Assembly (NCBI GenBank): GCA_951799425.1
Contig: OX637391.1
Coordinates: 8,380,551-8,444,550 of the forward strand
DNA from: Ilex aquifolium
Lineage: Eukaryota; Streptophyta; Magnoliopsida; Aquifoliales; Aquifoliaceae
Reading direction: 5' to 3'
Length of the DNA stretch: 64,000 nucleotides
Part shown: piece by piece, positions 43,544-55,189 of the stretch
Numbering within the stretch: position 1 is the stretch's first letter
How the letters are laid out: each line of letters opens with the position of its first letter
Made by a program: the position numbers and the translations under genes
The notes under the pieces: generated by a model
The model's database searches: none
What the model saw: only the letters and a program-made list of their open reading frames with translations
What the model was told of the DNA's origin: nothing

Positions 43544-45340
43544 CTATAAATTAAACGTTCGAAGAACACATTGAACATCTGCAACAATGGTACCCAAAAA
43601 AGAAAAATCCTCAGAATTGTCGCCCAACCTCTTCATCACCGTTGTTGAATCCCCTTCAAGCACAATCTCCTCACACCCAATCTGCCTAGCAAATAGCACA
43701 GCTTTGCTTGCAGCCATGGTCTGAGCAATTTGCACCTCACCTAATGCAACTAATTTCTTCGACATCCCCGCAATAAACATCTCAGCTTCATCTCTTATAA
43801 CCAAACCCAACCCAATAGCAGCTTCTATCTCAAACACCTCACCATTAAAATTGACTTTAAAGGAACCAGAACTTAAGAGGAGACCACAGATTTGGTGAAG
43901 CCCCTTCTGTAGCAGTGTTACCATGATCCACAGCTTGCTCGTATTGTGCAAGGTACTCTGTTGCTGTGTGATAGAGAACAGCAGGGTCATTACTCGATTG
44001 CTGGAAGATGACCTCATTTCTATTTAGCCACAGGAGCCAACACAGCACCAAAAAAAAGCGAGGGCATATACGCCACAAATTCTCGTTCGTAGGGAGGGCA
44101 TTTAGTGACATCCTCCACGCATATATTTTAATTTTACTAACGACTCTTTGATTCTGATGATACCATGAAAATATTTAAGGTTGAGTTCGGTAACTCAGGT
44201 CATGCCACTCAGGTCAGGAGCTCAGCTATTTTATGTTATTTGCAGACCTCGATCTCAGACCTCAACTCCTTGTGTCCACATCTCGAGGAAGGTTGTGCAG
44301 AGGACAGTTGAATCCCATCAAGTACCCCAGCAACAATTACTCAACGGGCGCAAGTCTCGTAACCACCCCAACATCTACTACAACCATTGCATTATAAAGA
44401 CGACCGTTACAAGGGAGGGGCAAGGATCTCGCCTCAGATCAAGGTAGACCCAGAGATAACTATAAATATGAGACAAAGCCCTCGAAAATAACAAGAAGTC
44501 ATTGTAGTCTCACCAAAATACTTTCTGTAAACTTCACAAGTAATTAATACATTCAGAAGCAAGAGACTCCCTTGATAGTGGATTAGCCGAGCTCCCGAAT
44601 TGGCGAACTACTATAAACACATTGTGTGATCACTCACTTATTTCCAAATCTTATTCCCAAGAACCTTGGAGCTCAGACTGAATCAAATTCAATTGTTCAG
44701 TGCACCTTATATTCACATCACTGCTCAATCGTGTTAAGAACATCATCAAATTCCATATCCCATTCTTGTTACAACCTGAATTCGATGAAGAACGAAGTAG
44801 AAGGGAAGTACCTCGCCTTCAAAACCTTGTACAACAGAGTGTTTGTGTCATGGTGAATTCTCCATGCTTGTTTGACCATATTGAAAGTTCTCAAATCTCT
44901 AAAGCCCACCCCACCATTTCTCTTTCATTTACACATATCAGACCATTTAACCCAATGTATCTTCCTCTCCCCCACCTTTTGTCCCCACCAAAATTTAGAA
45001 GCTAAAGACTTCAGCTCGCTGCATAAATATTCTGTTAGCTTAAAACAACCCATAGCATATGTCGAAATCGATTAAGCTTCTGTTTTAATCAAAACCTCTT
45101 TTCACGTTCTTAATTCCTTTGTAGTTTCTTCCATTCTCTCTCCCTAATGCAAGCAAAAGCCTCCTTTGATTTACCCAGAAAAGATTGTAAGCCTAGATAT
45201 TTCTCGTGTTGTTGAACCCGAGAAACACCAAGAATAGCTTGCGAATCCTCAACTCTAATCCGTGGAACATTCTTACTGCACACCATCGCCAATTTTTCAA
45301 TGCTAACTTGATATTCCAAAGCCACCTCATATAATATCAA
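43544..45340 (-). pseudogene. LINE-type (non-LTR) reverse transcriptase remnant, 3' half, split by a solo LTR
   Basis: On the minus strand, 45340-44754 gives pieces typical of the region after the RT palm: RVQQHEKYLGLQSFLGKSKE, WKKLQ, IHWVKWSDMC, GGVGFRDLRTFNMVKQAWR and LLYKVLKARYFPSTSF. They are interrupted by stops. After the solo LTR the sequence resumes with LVLCWLLWLNRNEVIFQQSS and then an RNase H-like domain (43860-43544) with FKVNFNG, AAIGLGLVIRD, AASKAVLFARQIG and VLEGDSTTVMKRL. This order matches plant L1-type LINE elements (RT, zf-RVT, RNase H type RVT_3). No endonuclease or intact RT core is present, so it is dead. Confidence 0.82.
44155..44748 (+). mobile_element. Solo LTR of the same family as the 14617-19777 element
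   Basis: It starts TGATGATACC and ends AACATCATCA. It aligns along its length with the reverse complement of 19211-19777, with shared landmarks GACCGTTACAAGG, CTCGCCTCAGATCAAG, ACTATAAACA and GTGTTAAGAACATCATCA. Flanks GATTC (44150-44154) and AATTC (44749-44753) match at 4 of 5. Unequal recombination between LTRs is the usual origin. It interrupts the LINE remnant, so it is younger than that element. Confidence 0.85.
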
Positions 45341-45612
45341 TTGCCTCAGAATTAGAAGCCTCGAAAAGAGAAAAAAAAAAAAAGTAAACTATCGTGGGCA
45401 AATAACAGATGAGATTGGTGGGCTGGGTTTGGACTGTCAAACTTGAGTTTTTCTGTTTCTTTTTTCTTCTCTTTGAATGTTTGGCAAGACAGACATAGTC
45501 TTTTTTAATTCTAGACCAAGTCATATTTCTATTTTTATATGAGAGAAAATTGATATATGTAAACAAATTATTTTTATTTTATATTATTTTAATATTTATA
45601 TAACTCTGTTTC

Positions 45613-45661
<49 letters not shown>

Positions 45662-46173
45662 AATTATATTTTTATGGGTACCGTAAATTTATCCACTCAT
45701 TTAAACCTATCTAGAAACACAGCAGGAGGCTTGGACAATTCATAATTTAGAAGCTTTTCTTAGCCATCTCTCTCTCTCTCTCTCTTGAGGAAAGAAAAAA
45801 AAAAAGAATGCTATTAAGACCTAAAAATTTGATTTAATTAATTGATCTAATGATATCTAGTGATAGAATTTTAATAAAGAAATCTAATAATTACAGCTAC
45901 AACAATGATATTACACTTTAGAATATTAGATTACACTTTTATGTCCAAATAACATTATTTGAAAGAAAATATCACATATATGTGACCTTAAATGTACTAA
46001 TAATAATTTTGTACTTCAAAATATTCTGTAATACAAAAAAATTAAACATTTATCGTATATTGTAATTTATTTATTTATTTTTTTTTTTAATCACTGAATT
46101 TAAAATTAAGGTGAATAGAGAGAAAAAAGAGAGGAGATAGGTAGGTGTGGATTAATGGGATTATTTCTCATTA
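45341..46173. other. Intergenic DNA with (AT)n
   Basis: AT-rich. An AT dinucleotide run occupies 45616-45658 and a (TC)n run 45767-45785. No gene seen. Confidence 0.5.
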
Positions 46174-46182
46174 AATAATGCA

Positions 46183-47288
46183 GGGTAAATTACACTCACA
46201 CCCCTTGACATTTAGTTTTATTATATGGACACCCCCTCACGTGTCAAAAATTATACAAAACTCCCTGGACATTTAAACATTATAACAATCACACCCCTTC
46301 CAACTAATAGATGTTAGAATGGTTCACGGTCAAAACTGATGCCATCAATAATAATTTGTGAAATACCAAAAATACCCTTCAAAATTAAGTTTAAAAATTC
46401 AAATATTTATTCTTCATGCCCCCAAAATTTATCCCATCTCTCATTTATCATTTATCATTTATCATTTATCATTTCTCTATTTTATATTTCATATTTCATA
46501 TATAAACTAATTTTTTTCCAATTAAATGTTTAATTTCATAATTTATCAAATTAATCTGTTAAATACTAAAATTTTGTGTTTATTATACAACATATTAATG
46601 TAAATTTCATTTATCAATCTAGATTTGCCCCCATATCCACCATTAACACCATCACATGTGGTCCGCCACTCCCACCCCACGGAAACCACCACCCATCGCT
46701 GCCTCCACACCACGGCCACCACTTCCTCCTCCTCCTTTCTCTCTTTCTCTCTCTCTTTCTCTTTGTCTTCACACGCATATATAGAGCACCACCATTTCCC
46801 AGTAACAGAGTAACCCCATCCATCTCCATTTTCATCTCCACAACCACCTCCTCAACCACACCACACACACAACCCAACAACCACCGCTATCAAAATCAAA
46901 ATCAAAACCTCAAAAACCATCATTGTCCTTTTGATTTCTTAGATTTTTTAAGTTATATATACAAATAAGAGAGATAATGAGGGAGAGAGAGAAGACTGAT
47001 GATTTGAGGTAGCTGGTTCTTCGTTGAGAGAGCAATAGAGAGAGAGAGTCAGAGAGAAGGCGTTGGGAGCGCTGGGTGCAAAGGACAACGAAAATTGGGG
47101 TTGGGGTTGGGGTTAGGGATAGGGTTTGGGGTTTGGATTTGAGTTTGTGTTAAAGAGAGGGGCAAAATAGTCTTTCTATTAAGATAGTTAAGTTTGTCTA
47201 ACTATTGGGGTCTCAATGTAATTTTTGAAACATAAGGGGTATCCGTGTAATAAAACTAAATATTAGGGGGTGTAAATATAATTTATCC
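46183..47288. mobile_element. MULE-type long-TIR element, 1.1 kb, with perfect 9-bp duplication
   Basis: The left end GGGTAAATTACACTCACACC and the inverted right end GGATAAATTATATTTACACC continue as inverted repeats for at least 80 bp (TTTAGTTTTATTA, CAAAAATTA). AATAATGCA is repeated exactly at 46174-46182 and 47289-47297. The interior has an ATTTATC tandem (46441-46473) and GA-rich DNA (46967-47060). Open frames here (46576-46968) are Pro/His-rich low-complexity shadows. Confidence 0.85.
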
Positions 47289-47846
47289 AATAATGCATTG
47301 GTTGAACTGTTTAACCTTGAGGACCGTCCGAAAAAAATGATATTTTTTAGCAAAAAAAATTAGAATAAATTTTGTATTGTTATATTTTTAAATCAAAATA
47401 GATAAAAATTAAATTAATCTGGATTATTCTTGTATTTCTATTAGTTGATAATTTAATTTATTAAATGTAATATTACATACAATTTGACTAAAAAAAATAG
47501 TAAAAGCCTAAGAATAACTGCTCCATATATATATGTAACGAGATTTGGAAAATCTCTCCTACGCGTTTCCCTCTGAGAAGAAACGGTCTGAACTCTACCT
47601 TTCCATGTCCATATTCATATTTCCCTTTCGGAAAAACCCAAGTCAAAAACAACCACCTTAAACCAACCCTAATTTAAATACCACAACAGCTTTAGAGACA
47701 GAGAAAGAGACAGACGCCCTCTCTCTCTCTCTCTCTCCCAAAAACCTAATAGTACAGGGAAAAGCCCGAAATGCAGGCATGTAACACCCATAACTAAGGT
47801 TTTGTTTTCACATATTTTGCAATCACTATAAAACTTTGACGGTGTC
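47289..47846. other. Promoter and leader of the PI-PLC-X gene
   Basis: A TATATATATA motif at 47525-47534 and a CT run at 47719-47737 are visible. A short upstream ORF (ATG at 47771, eight codons, stop at 47795-47797) precedes the main start and could damp translation if it is transcribed. Confidence 0.5.
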
Positions 47847-50800
47847 ATGTTCTTCTCTTCGTCATTTGCTTTGCAGGGTACCAATTCTTTTCTTCCCATC
47901 AAACTCATCTTTCTCACAGTTTGTCTCCTTGGCTTCTCCTCTGGCCTACAGGTTTTAATTTCCCTTTGTTTTTTTTTTTTTTTTGCAATTATATAACTGA
48001 TTTGGATCATTTATATATTACCCCCTCATTTATCATAAATTCGATTAATGATCTCTTCAAGTTTGTATTTTCATTCTCTTTCATAACTTATTGCTTAAAT
48101 TTGAGATGTTTGGTTTGGTAACAGATAGGGGAAACCTGTTCCTCTTCCCCCAATAACTGTAACGCCGGCTTAAACTGCGGAACATGCCCTGCCAATGGCA
48201 ACACCCGCCCCAGATGTATTCGCATTCAACCCCTCAGTCCCTCATCAATGGTGACGCCAATATCTACACACACCCAGATAGAAAGATAGATATATAATGC
48301 ATATGTTATCTATATTTTGATTGGTATATCTTTTTGAATTGATCAGGTAAAAGGTCTGCCTTTTAATCGGTACTCATGGCTGACGACGCACAATTCGTAT
48401 GCTTTGTCTGGGTCAACGTCGGCCACGGGCTCTGTTATTCTTGCTCCCACCAATCAGGAAGATTCCATTACCAAACAACTCCAAGTAAGATTTCAAAACT
48501 CTGTTTCGCCTAAAAAGTGTTGTCTTTGCCGGAAGAATCACTTCTGCAACTACTTGTTTGATTTGTCATGTAAGTTGCCCAAGTTGAGTTTGCTCAATTG
48601 ACAGAAAGAATCGGACACGAGTATTTTGTAGTGATCCTATTGTCTTTTGGGTTAGTATGCTAAAGAATCCGTGATGCTGATCATCTGGAACCCATATGAA
48701 CAGAGTAGGGTATTATTAATGTGGTATTTTACTTTTTTGAACTTGAAGGAACAAGTGATGGGATGCTTAGATATTATTGCCATCATGTTTGCTTTGATTA
48801 GAAAATAAGCAACCTTTCTGTTTTACCCACCTGTATCATTCAACATTTTTAGCTTGTCAATGTATGTTTTGAGACTAGATTGAAATCATTTCAAGCCAAT
48901 CCTTGCACTTGGATTAAATTTTTTTCAAGTAAAAAATTGCATTGATCAGACACAGTTACATGAATGTAAACCACAGCTGTTGTTTGGAACCCATTGTAGT
49001 TAGAGCTGGAAGGCCTGATGCTTCTCTGTCGATGGTTTGTCCATTATTGAGTATTTTTCATCCATGTCAATCTTACAGACTTACATTCACTGGGGAAAAT
49101 TGTGAAAAGCTTATTTACAAGTTCTTTAAGTGGCATTTTTAAAACTTCAAATATTTTATATTCAGGCAAAGCACGATTAGACTCAATAAAAATGACATGC
49201 TAAGAGATTTGTTTGATTCGTAGAATGGTGTTCGAGGACTCATGCTTGATATGTATGACTTCAACAACGACATCTGGTTGTGTCACTCCTTTGGTGGCAA
49301 ATGTTACAATGTCACAGCATTTGTAAGTGTTTCAGCGGTGATTGACTACGTAGTTTTCAATTGTGGTTTTTCTTGTAGTTGATTATGGGCATATTTTTTT
49401 CCAGCAACCTGCTATTAATGTTCTGAAAGAAATTCAAGTATTTTTGGAAGCCAACCCCACCGAAATTGTTACCATTTTTATCGAGGATTATGTGACGTCG
49501 CCACAGGGCTTGACAAAAGTCTTTAATGCTTCTGGCCTCAGTAAATACTGGTTTCCAGTGTCAAGGATGCCCAAAAGTGGGGAAGATTGGCCTACAGTGG
49601 ATGATATGGTGCAGCAGAATCAACGCTTGGTAGTCTTCACCTCTATATCTTCTAAGGAAGCTTCAGAGGGGATTGCTTACGAGTGGCGATATGTAGTAGA
49701 AAACCAGTGTAAGTTTCATTTTTCACTCCAATTTAAATAGTATGTTGAAATGTTCTCAACATAAGACAGCATCTTGAACATCTTTATCAGAAGACGTCCA
49801 ATGGCAGCTACTTCAATCTGCGCGATGAAGTGACAAAGGGCAGAAGTACCATGCGTGCAAAAAATTGGAAATAGTATTTTACGTTTTAGATCACCATATC
49901 TGGACTCATTAATGTTGTCTCCATTATTATCAACAATACGTGTGCAGGGGATCAGTCAAAACTAATTCTTTTCCTTACAATTGAGTTAGATATGAAGATT
50001 CAATTTTGATCTTGAGCTGATTGCAGATGGAGATGGTGGGATGAAGAATGGTTCCTGTCCAAATCGTTCCGAATCACCTCCCTTGAACACATCAACAATT
50101 TCCCTGTTTCTTGAGAACTACTTTCCTGATAATCCCAATATAACAGAGGCTTGCGTTGATAATTCTGCTTCATTACTTAGTATGATGAGCACTTGTTATG
50201 CAGCTGCTGGAAAACGGTGGCCAAATTTCATTGCGGTCGACTTTTACCAGGTATGGATTGATGCATACTTCATAGATCCTTTCAACTGAATCATATCCTA
50301 TTTGCGTTTAGGATGTAAGTTTGAGGCACATATCAAAATAACATTGTTTTTCCTCATTTCCCGGGTTTGCTGTGGCAGAGGAGTGATGGTGGAGGAGCTC
50401 CACAAGCTGTGGACAAAGCAAATGGTCAACTAACCTGTGGTTGTGACAGCATTGCCTATTGCAAGGTTTGTTGCTATTAATTTCTCCCTAGTGGTCATTA
50501 GCACAATACTGAACAAATAAGGAGTCAGTCTAACAGGTCAACAACATTTTTTTGAATGATTTTGTTAATTGGCGTTATTTTCCTGCTTTTACCTGGCCAA
50601 TATAGCTCAAATTTTGGTTTTCTGCCAATTGTTTGCCATCTTCCAAATTTATCTGCAAAAATGCTGAATAATCAAGCCGAAACTTAGTTCCCTTTTGTCA
50701 TACTTGAAATATTTAGAAGAAAGAAAGGGATACAAATCAATTGTAGAGCCCCCGTATATATAGTCAAAAATAAAGGTACAATAAGGGTAAAATAAGGAAA

Positions 50801-53182
50801 ACCCTAACAAATTAGGAAATAACTCCAAACTAGGTAAAATAAGGAAAATCCTAACAAACTAGGAAATAACCCCAAACTAGGAAATAATTCTAACACTCCC
50901 CCTCAAGCTAGACGCAAAAATGTCAATTAAGCCAAGCTTGACAACGGAGTCCCGAAGAATGGATAGAGTGACAGGTTTGGTAAAAACATCTGCAACCTGA
51001 TCACTGATCCCCACAAACGATGGAGTGGCAATATCACTGCTAACCTTCTCTCGAAGAAACTAGGTAAAATACTAGCATGCAAGCTAGGCACAAATAAAGA
51101 CAAATCTCTCTCTCTCATGTCCCCTTATAATAATCCTCCTGGTACTCAGGTCCTGTAGTGGTGGCAGTAGCAGAAGTCGGACCCTGAGATGTCCTGGTCG
51201 GCCACAATAATCACACTGACGAGAATTCTCCTGTCTGCGCTGGTCTGGGGCTCCCTGACTGCGCTGGTCCGACATAAAGGTGGAAGTACCAATAGAGGTC
51301 TCAACGGTAGAGGTGTCAACAGTAGGGGTCTCAAATCCCTCAGTAGTGGTCATAGCAACAATAATACTAGAGCACCCGTGACAGAAAAACAACTCTAAAA
51401 TAAATAGAGAGATAAAATAAGGGAGAGCAATATACCTCCAGTCGACCAATAGCGACAAATAAAGAAGGTCCAAAAAATCTCTCAAATAATCAGGTCACGG
51501 TGCCCAGAAATCCAAGAAATATAAATAAATGATCTACTGCATCAAGAGCAGATCAACAAAGAAATCTCTAAAATAAATAGAGAGATAAAATAAGGGAGAA
51601 CAATATACCTCCAGTCGACCAATAACGACAAATAAAGAAGGTCCAGAAAGCTCCCGTAAATATAAATAATGGATCTACTGCATCAAGAGCAGATCAACGG
51701 AGAAGAGGATTCAACCCCTCTTAAAAGTCTAGAAGCTGCGACACTACGATAAAGAGCGCGAAGCACGAAGACGCACGAAGGCAAAGAACCAACAAATTGG
51801 GGTTTTAACGAAAATAGTTGCTAAATCAGATTCCAGCAACTAGACAACCCAAATTCCATAACTTTCAAAAGAACAACCCAGTCAAACAATCACAATCCAG
51901 CCCAAAAGAACGGTTGAATTCTTCTTCAAGGTGCAGCAACAAACAGTCAACGAACAAGTTAACAAAGAGGAGCAACGTGAAAAAGAGTACAGTGCAAAAT
52001 CAACCGGCAGAAATAACAAGGAATTTAAACACTGTTCATCGTACTGTTCACAGAGCGTGAACAGTAATTTCGGCGCTGTTCACGCTCTATGAACAGTACC
52101 GATGTTACTGTTCACCAAGTGAACAGTGTTTTCGGTACTGTTCACAGTCCCTTGGAACCTCAAAAAAATAACAATCCACCAAAAAAGTCTAGAAGCAGTG
52201 TGGTGGCTGGTGGCTACAACGTGGAGGAGGGGCTAGGATTAGAGTTAGGCTCTGATACCAACTTGAAATATTTAGAAGAAAGAAAGGGATACAAACCAAT
52301 TGTAGAGCCCCCGTATATATAGTCAAAAATAAAGGTACAATAAGGGTAAAATAAGGAAAACCCTAACAAACTAGGAAATAACTCCAAACTAGGTAAAATA
52401 AGGAAAATCCTAACAAACTAGGAAATAACCCCAAACTAGGAAATAATTCTAACAGTCATTAATGCCCATCTCCCCACATCCACCCTCCCTCCCCCCCCCC
52501 CCCCCCCAAAACACAAACACAAAAAAAAAAAGCAAAAATATGTCCTGCTCTTAATGCATGCCAATTTTTTGTGTTATTTTTACCTATATGAAGTCTATGT
52601 GACGCGTGCTCAAGCTGAGTCACTTGAAAGTTTAAAAATACTTTCAAACTCTTTTTAAATTCGATGTTAAGGTGATGAAAAGAAAAACAAATGTGCAGAG
52701 CAGTTGAACTATCATGGCGCACTAGCACATGCCTTAAATAAATTATGTATTTACGGTCTCTAACCCCTGATACTTTATCCCCATACCTACTCCATTTGCA
52801 TCTAGACCACTATCCGCTGATCTTTTTTATGCATGCATAGTAACTGGGACTGATGATATATGGTAGTTGTTCATTATATAGTCATCCCTAGTGCGGATTA
52901 AATGGGAAGAAATCAGAAGTCCGAAATAAAAAATATGAAGCTATAATGCTTCAACTTAATCTGTTGGTTGACTAATATTTTTTTTATAAATATGAGCAGG
53001 CAAATGCGACATTTGGCACGTGTGATGTACCTGTGCTTTCACCTCCACCACCAGCAGCGCTGTTACCTGGAGCACCAGGAACACCACAAGGACCGGGCAA
53101 TGATTCTTTAACTACCAGACCAGTCCAGCTACATTGGCTGATAGGGACATTCTTTACCACAATGCTATTACTGTGCTTCTAA
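47847..53182 (+). CDS. PI-PLC X domain-containing protein, secreted, GPI-anchor type
   Basis: Eight exons (47847-47951, 48125-48250, 48347-48484, 49224-49322, 49405-49708, 50027-50250, 50379-50465, 53000-53182), all with GT-AG introns, give 421 residues. Residues 1-35 contain a signal peptide. A Cys-rich segment ([20 protein letters not shown]) precedes the X domain. The domain has both catalytic-type histidines, in LTTHNSYAL (H92) and [10 protein letters not shown] (H144), plus [12 protein letters not shown] and FIEDYV. The Pro-rich C-terminus ends in a hydrophobic tail ([16 protein letters not shown]) suitable for a GPI signal. It resembles Arabidopsis At5g67130 in length and layout (from memory). 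Its substrate is not established. Intron 7 is 2.5 kb because of a copia-type insertion. The first exon was chosen because it supplies the signal peptide in phase. Confidence 0.92.
50702..50895 (-). repeat. 3' LTR of the copia derivative
   Basis: Left-hand LTR; nearly identical to 52261-52454. Confidence 0.9.
51399..51650. repeat. Internal duplication in the copia derivative
   Basis: AAATAAATAGAGAGATAAAA followed by TAAGGGAGA-CAATATACC, TCCAGTCGACCAATA and AAATAAAGAAGGTCCA is repeated at about 51399-51473 and 51570-51645. ATGGATCTACTGCATCAAGA-type sequence near 51528 and 51668 extends the duplication. Confidence 0.8.
52028..52150. repeat. Cluster of CTGTTCAC / GTGAACAG inverted motifs in the copia leader
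   Basis: Eight or so copies of CTGTTCA or its inverse TGAACAG occur in 120 bp, including palindromes CTGTTCAC-CAA-GTGAACAG and CTGTTCAC-AGAGC-GTGAACAG. The cluster lies near the 5' LTR, in the element's leader. Confidence 0.75.
52261..52454 (-). repeat. 5' LTR of the copia derivative
   Basis: Right-hand LTR; on the minus strand it starts TGTTAGAATTATTTCC and ends TTTCAAGT before the primer site. Confidence 0.9.
52491..52507. repeat. 17-base poly-C tract in PLC intron 7
   Basis: C17 followed by an A-rich run, 36 bp beyond the copia derivative. Confidence 0.85.
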
Positions 53183-55189
53183 TTGATTACAGATCCTCTT
53201 ATTTTTTCTAAACCACACGGTTGTTTTTTTTTTTTAAAAATGACAGATGGGTCACTTGTTTTCGCTCGTGAGTCTTGTGTTTTTCCAATTTTGTATACAA
53301 AAGTCAATAATATACGAGCCAATTCTGTCATTTGGTGTGTTTTCTAGCAATCTGTGGACCGATAAACCATGACAACGCGGACCTGCAACTTAATCAGCTG
53401 CGATTATAAAACATAATACTGAATATGTATTATGTATTATGTAGGGCAATTGAAAAATTATCCACTAGATAATTCCGTCGCTGAGATATAACAACCCAAT
53501 AGAATTCGAATACATATGAAGTTCTGATTGTCTGTCAGAGTAAGAAGAACGAACAGATTTTGCAGGATCAGCAGACTCAACCCTTTCCATGAAAATTGAA
53601 AACTTGTGTGTTTTGAGGTAAAGAAGCAGCAGGAAGAATGTCCATTCTTTGGCCATGGTAGAACATAAAAGAGTTAAGACCCTACATACAGAAGCCAACC
53701 ACCTGAATGAGACTTAGTGCATGTGCCTATTGACTTGTTTCTTTCAAGCATATGGGTTGTCCCAGAGATACTGCATTTCCCAATCCACCCAGACATAGTC
53801 CTACCCTTGTTTGCCATTATAAATCCGTCAGATTCATTGACAGTGTGGACTATATTCTTATACATGAGATAAATATCAAAAAATCGGATCAATAGGTGAC
53901 TAGTTCATCTGTCTTATCAAACAATCGGACTGGAAAAAAATATAAGAAATAATTAAAATAATCATAAATATTCTATAACTTTGAAAATCTATGAAAATAA
54001 TATATTATAGGTCAAGTGCGTGAGATAAATATAAAATAAAATATTAAACATGTCCATAATGCATCCAAGACAACTTATGAAAGTAAAATTTAAATTTTCA
54101 ATTTTAATCTCACCATCGGGTTAATGACTCGCTTGTTCAATTGGCACGGTTATTCAGGACATGGACAATTTATCACAGAAACGATCTAAATGTTAATCCA
54201 ACTGAGTTTAGAGATTGGATTGACCCATTGGTCCGAATTGAGTTTAACAACACTACTGAATATAAAGTTGAGCAAAGTATATATGGTTGTTTAGAAAAAC
54301 TCTAATTTTTTTTTTTAATTACAAGTGTGTTTAGGCTTACGCCAACTATTCTCTCAAGCTCGAATACTAGTTACCATAATCCGAGCAAGTTTAGAACATG
54401 TCCCCTGAAGAACAAGGGTGTGATGTATTGAACATAAAACCTCTAAGTTATCAGAAGTCAAGCTCAGCTACAAAACCACCACTAACGGTCGGAGAAAACT
54501 CTAATCTAGAACTTCAATCAGGATGACTATTTCGGTTGGAGGTGATACAATCATGGAAAATGCTATTTGTACCTTTGAAGACCTAATTAATTACAATAAT
54601 GTTATTCAGATAAGATTTATTGACATAATATATTGACCTAATTTATTTCAACTGTTGGATTGATAGTAGACTTCATTTAACATTAGATTAATTGCAATGA
54701 ATTAGATTAATAAATTAAGTCAAAAAATTAGGTCAAAATAACATTACTCAATCAATTATAATTATTGAATTAAAAGTGACTATATTTAATATTTAAATTC
54801 ACAATTAATTCAACGACCAAAATGAATTAAATTAGAATTAAGTTCTCTCTTTCCTTTAGTCATAATGAGTTGCCAAGACACACTGATGCTAAAGATTCCA
54901 AATCAATGTGCATGCATACCCAAAAAAAAACCACAATGATTTTGACTATGATATCGATAAAAAAAAAAAATTAGTACTATATCTCCATAATATATTATAT
55001 TATAGGGTATTTTTATAATTTTTGTTAGTTAATTTATAACTAAAAAATTTATCATTTTTATGGGTAATTTATAACTTTTATGAGTATTTTTATCACTGTT
55101 GTAAGTGTTTTTAATACATTTGTGATAACTATTTTTATCATTTTTTTTTTCGTACAAAAAAATTATTACTGTAGGCAACTTCAAACACA
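53183..55189. other. Intergenic DNA downstream of the PLC gene
   Basis: The first few hundred bases are probably 3' untranslated region. AT-rich, no supported gene. A minus-strand frame at 53674-53892 (NESDGFIMANKGRTMSGWIG) is oddly protein-like, but no family was recognised. Confidence 0.4.

Larger units (their letters stand above)
50702..52454 (-). mobile_element. Ty1/copia deletion derivative in intron 7 of the PLC gene
   Basis: Two 194-bp LTRs (50702-50895 and 52261-52454) differ at two positions by eye. GTCAT flanks both sides (50697-50701 and 52455-52459). The minus strand has TTGGTATCAGAGC, the classic initiator-Met tRNA primer site, beside the right LTR, and TTGAGGGGGAG, the polypurine tract, beside the left LTR. 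The 1.37-kb interior keeps a gag scrap with a [10 protein letters not shown] zinc knuckle (51315-51230 region) and the RNase H end [14 protein letters not shown] (51005 to 50930), but no reverse transcriptase or integrase. It lies antisense to the host gene. Confidence 0.9.

Noticed and set aside
46576-46968. Pro/His-rich ORF inside the MULE-type MITE
   Set aside because: Low-complexity sequence in a non-coding TIR element, with a similar shadow on the opposite strand.
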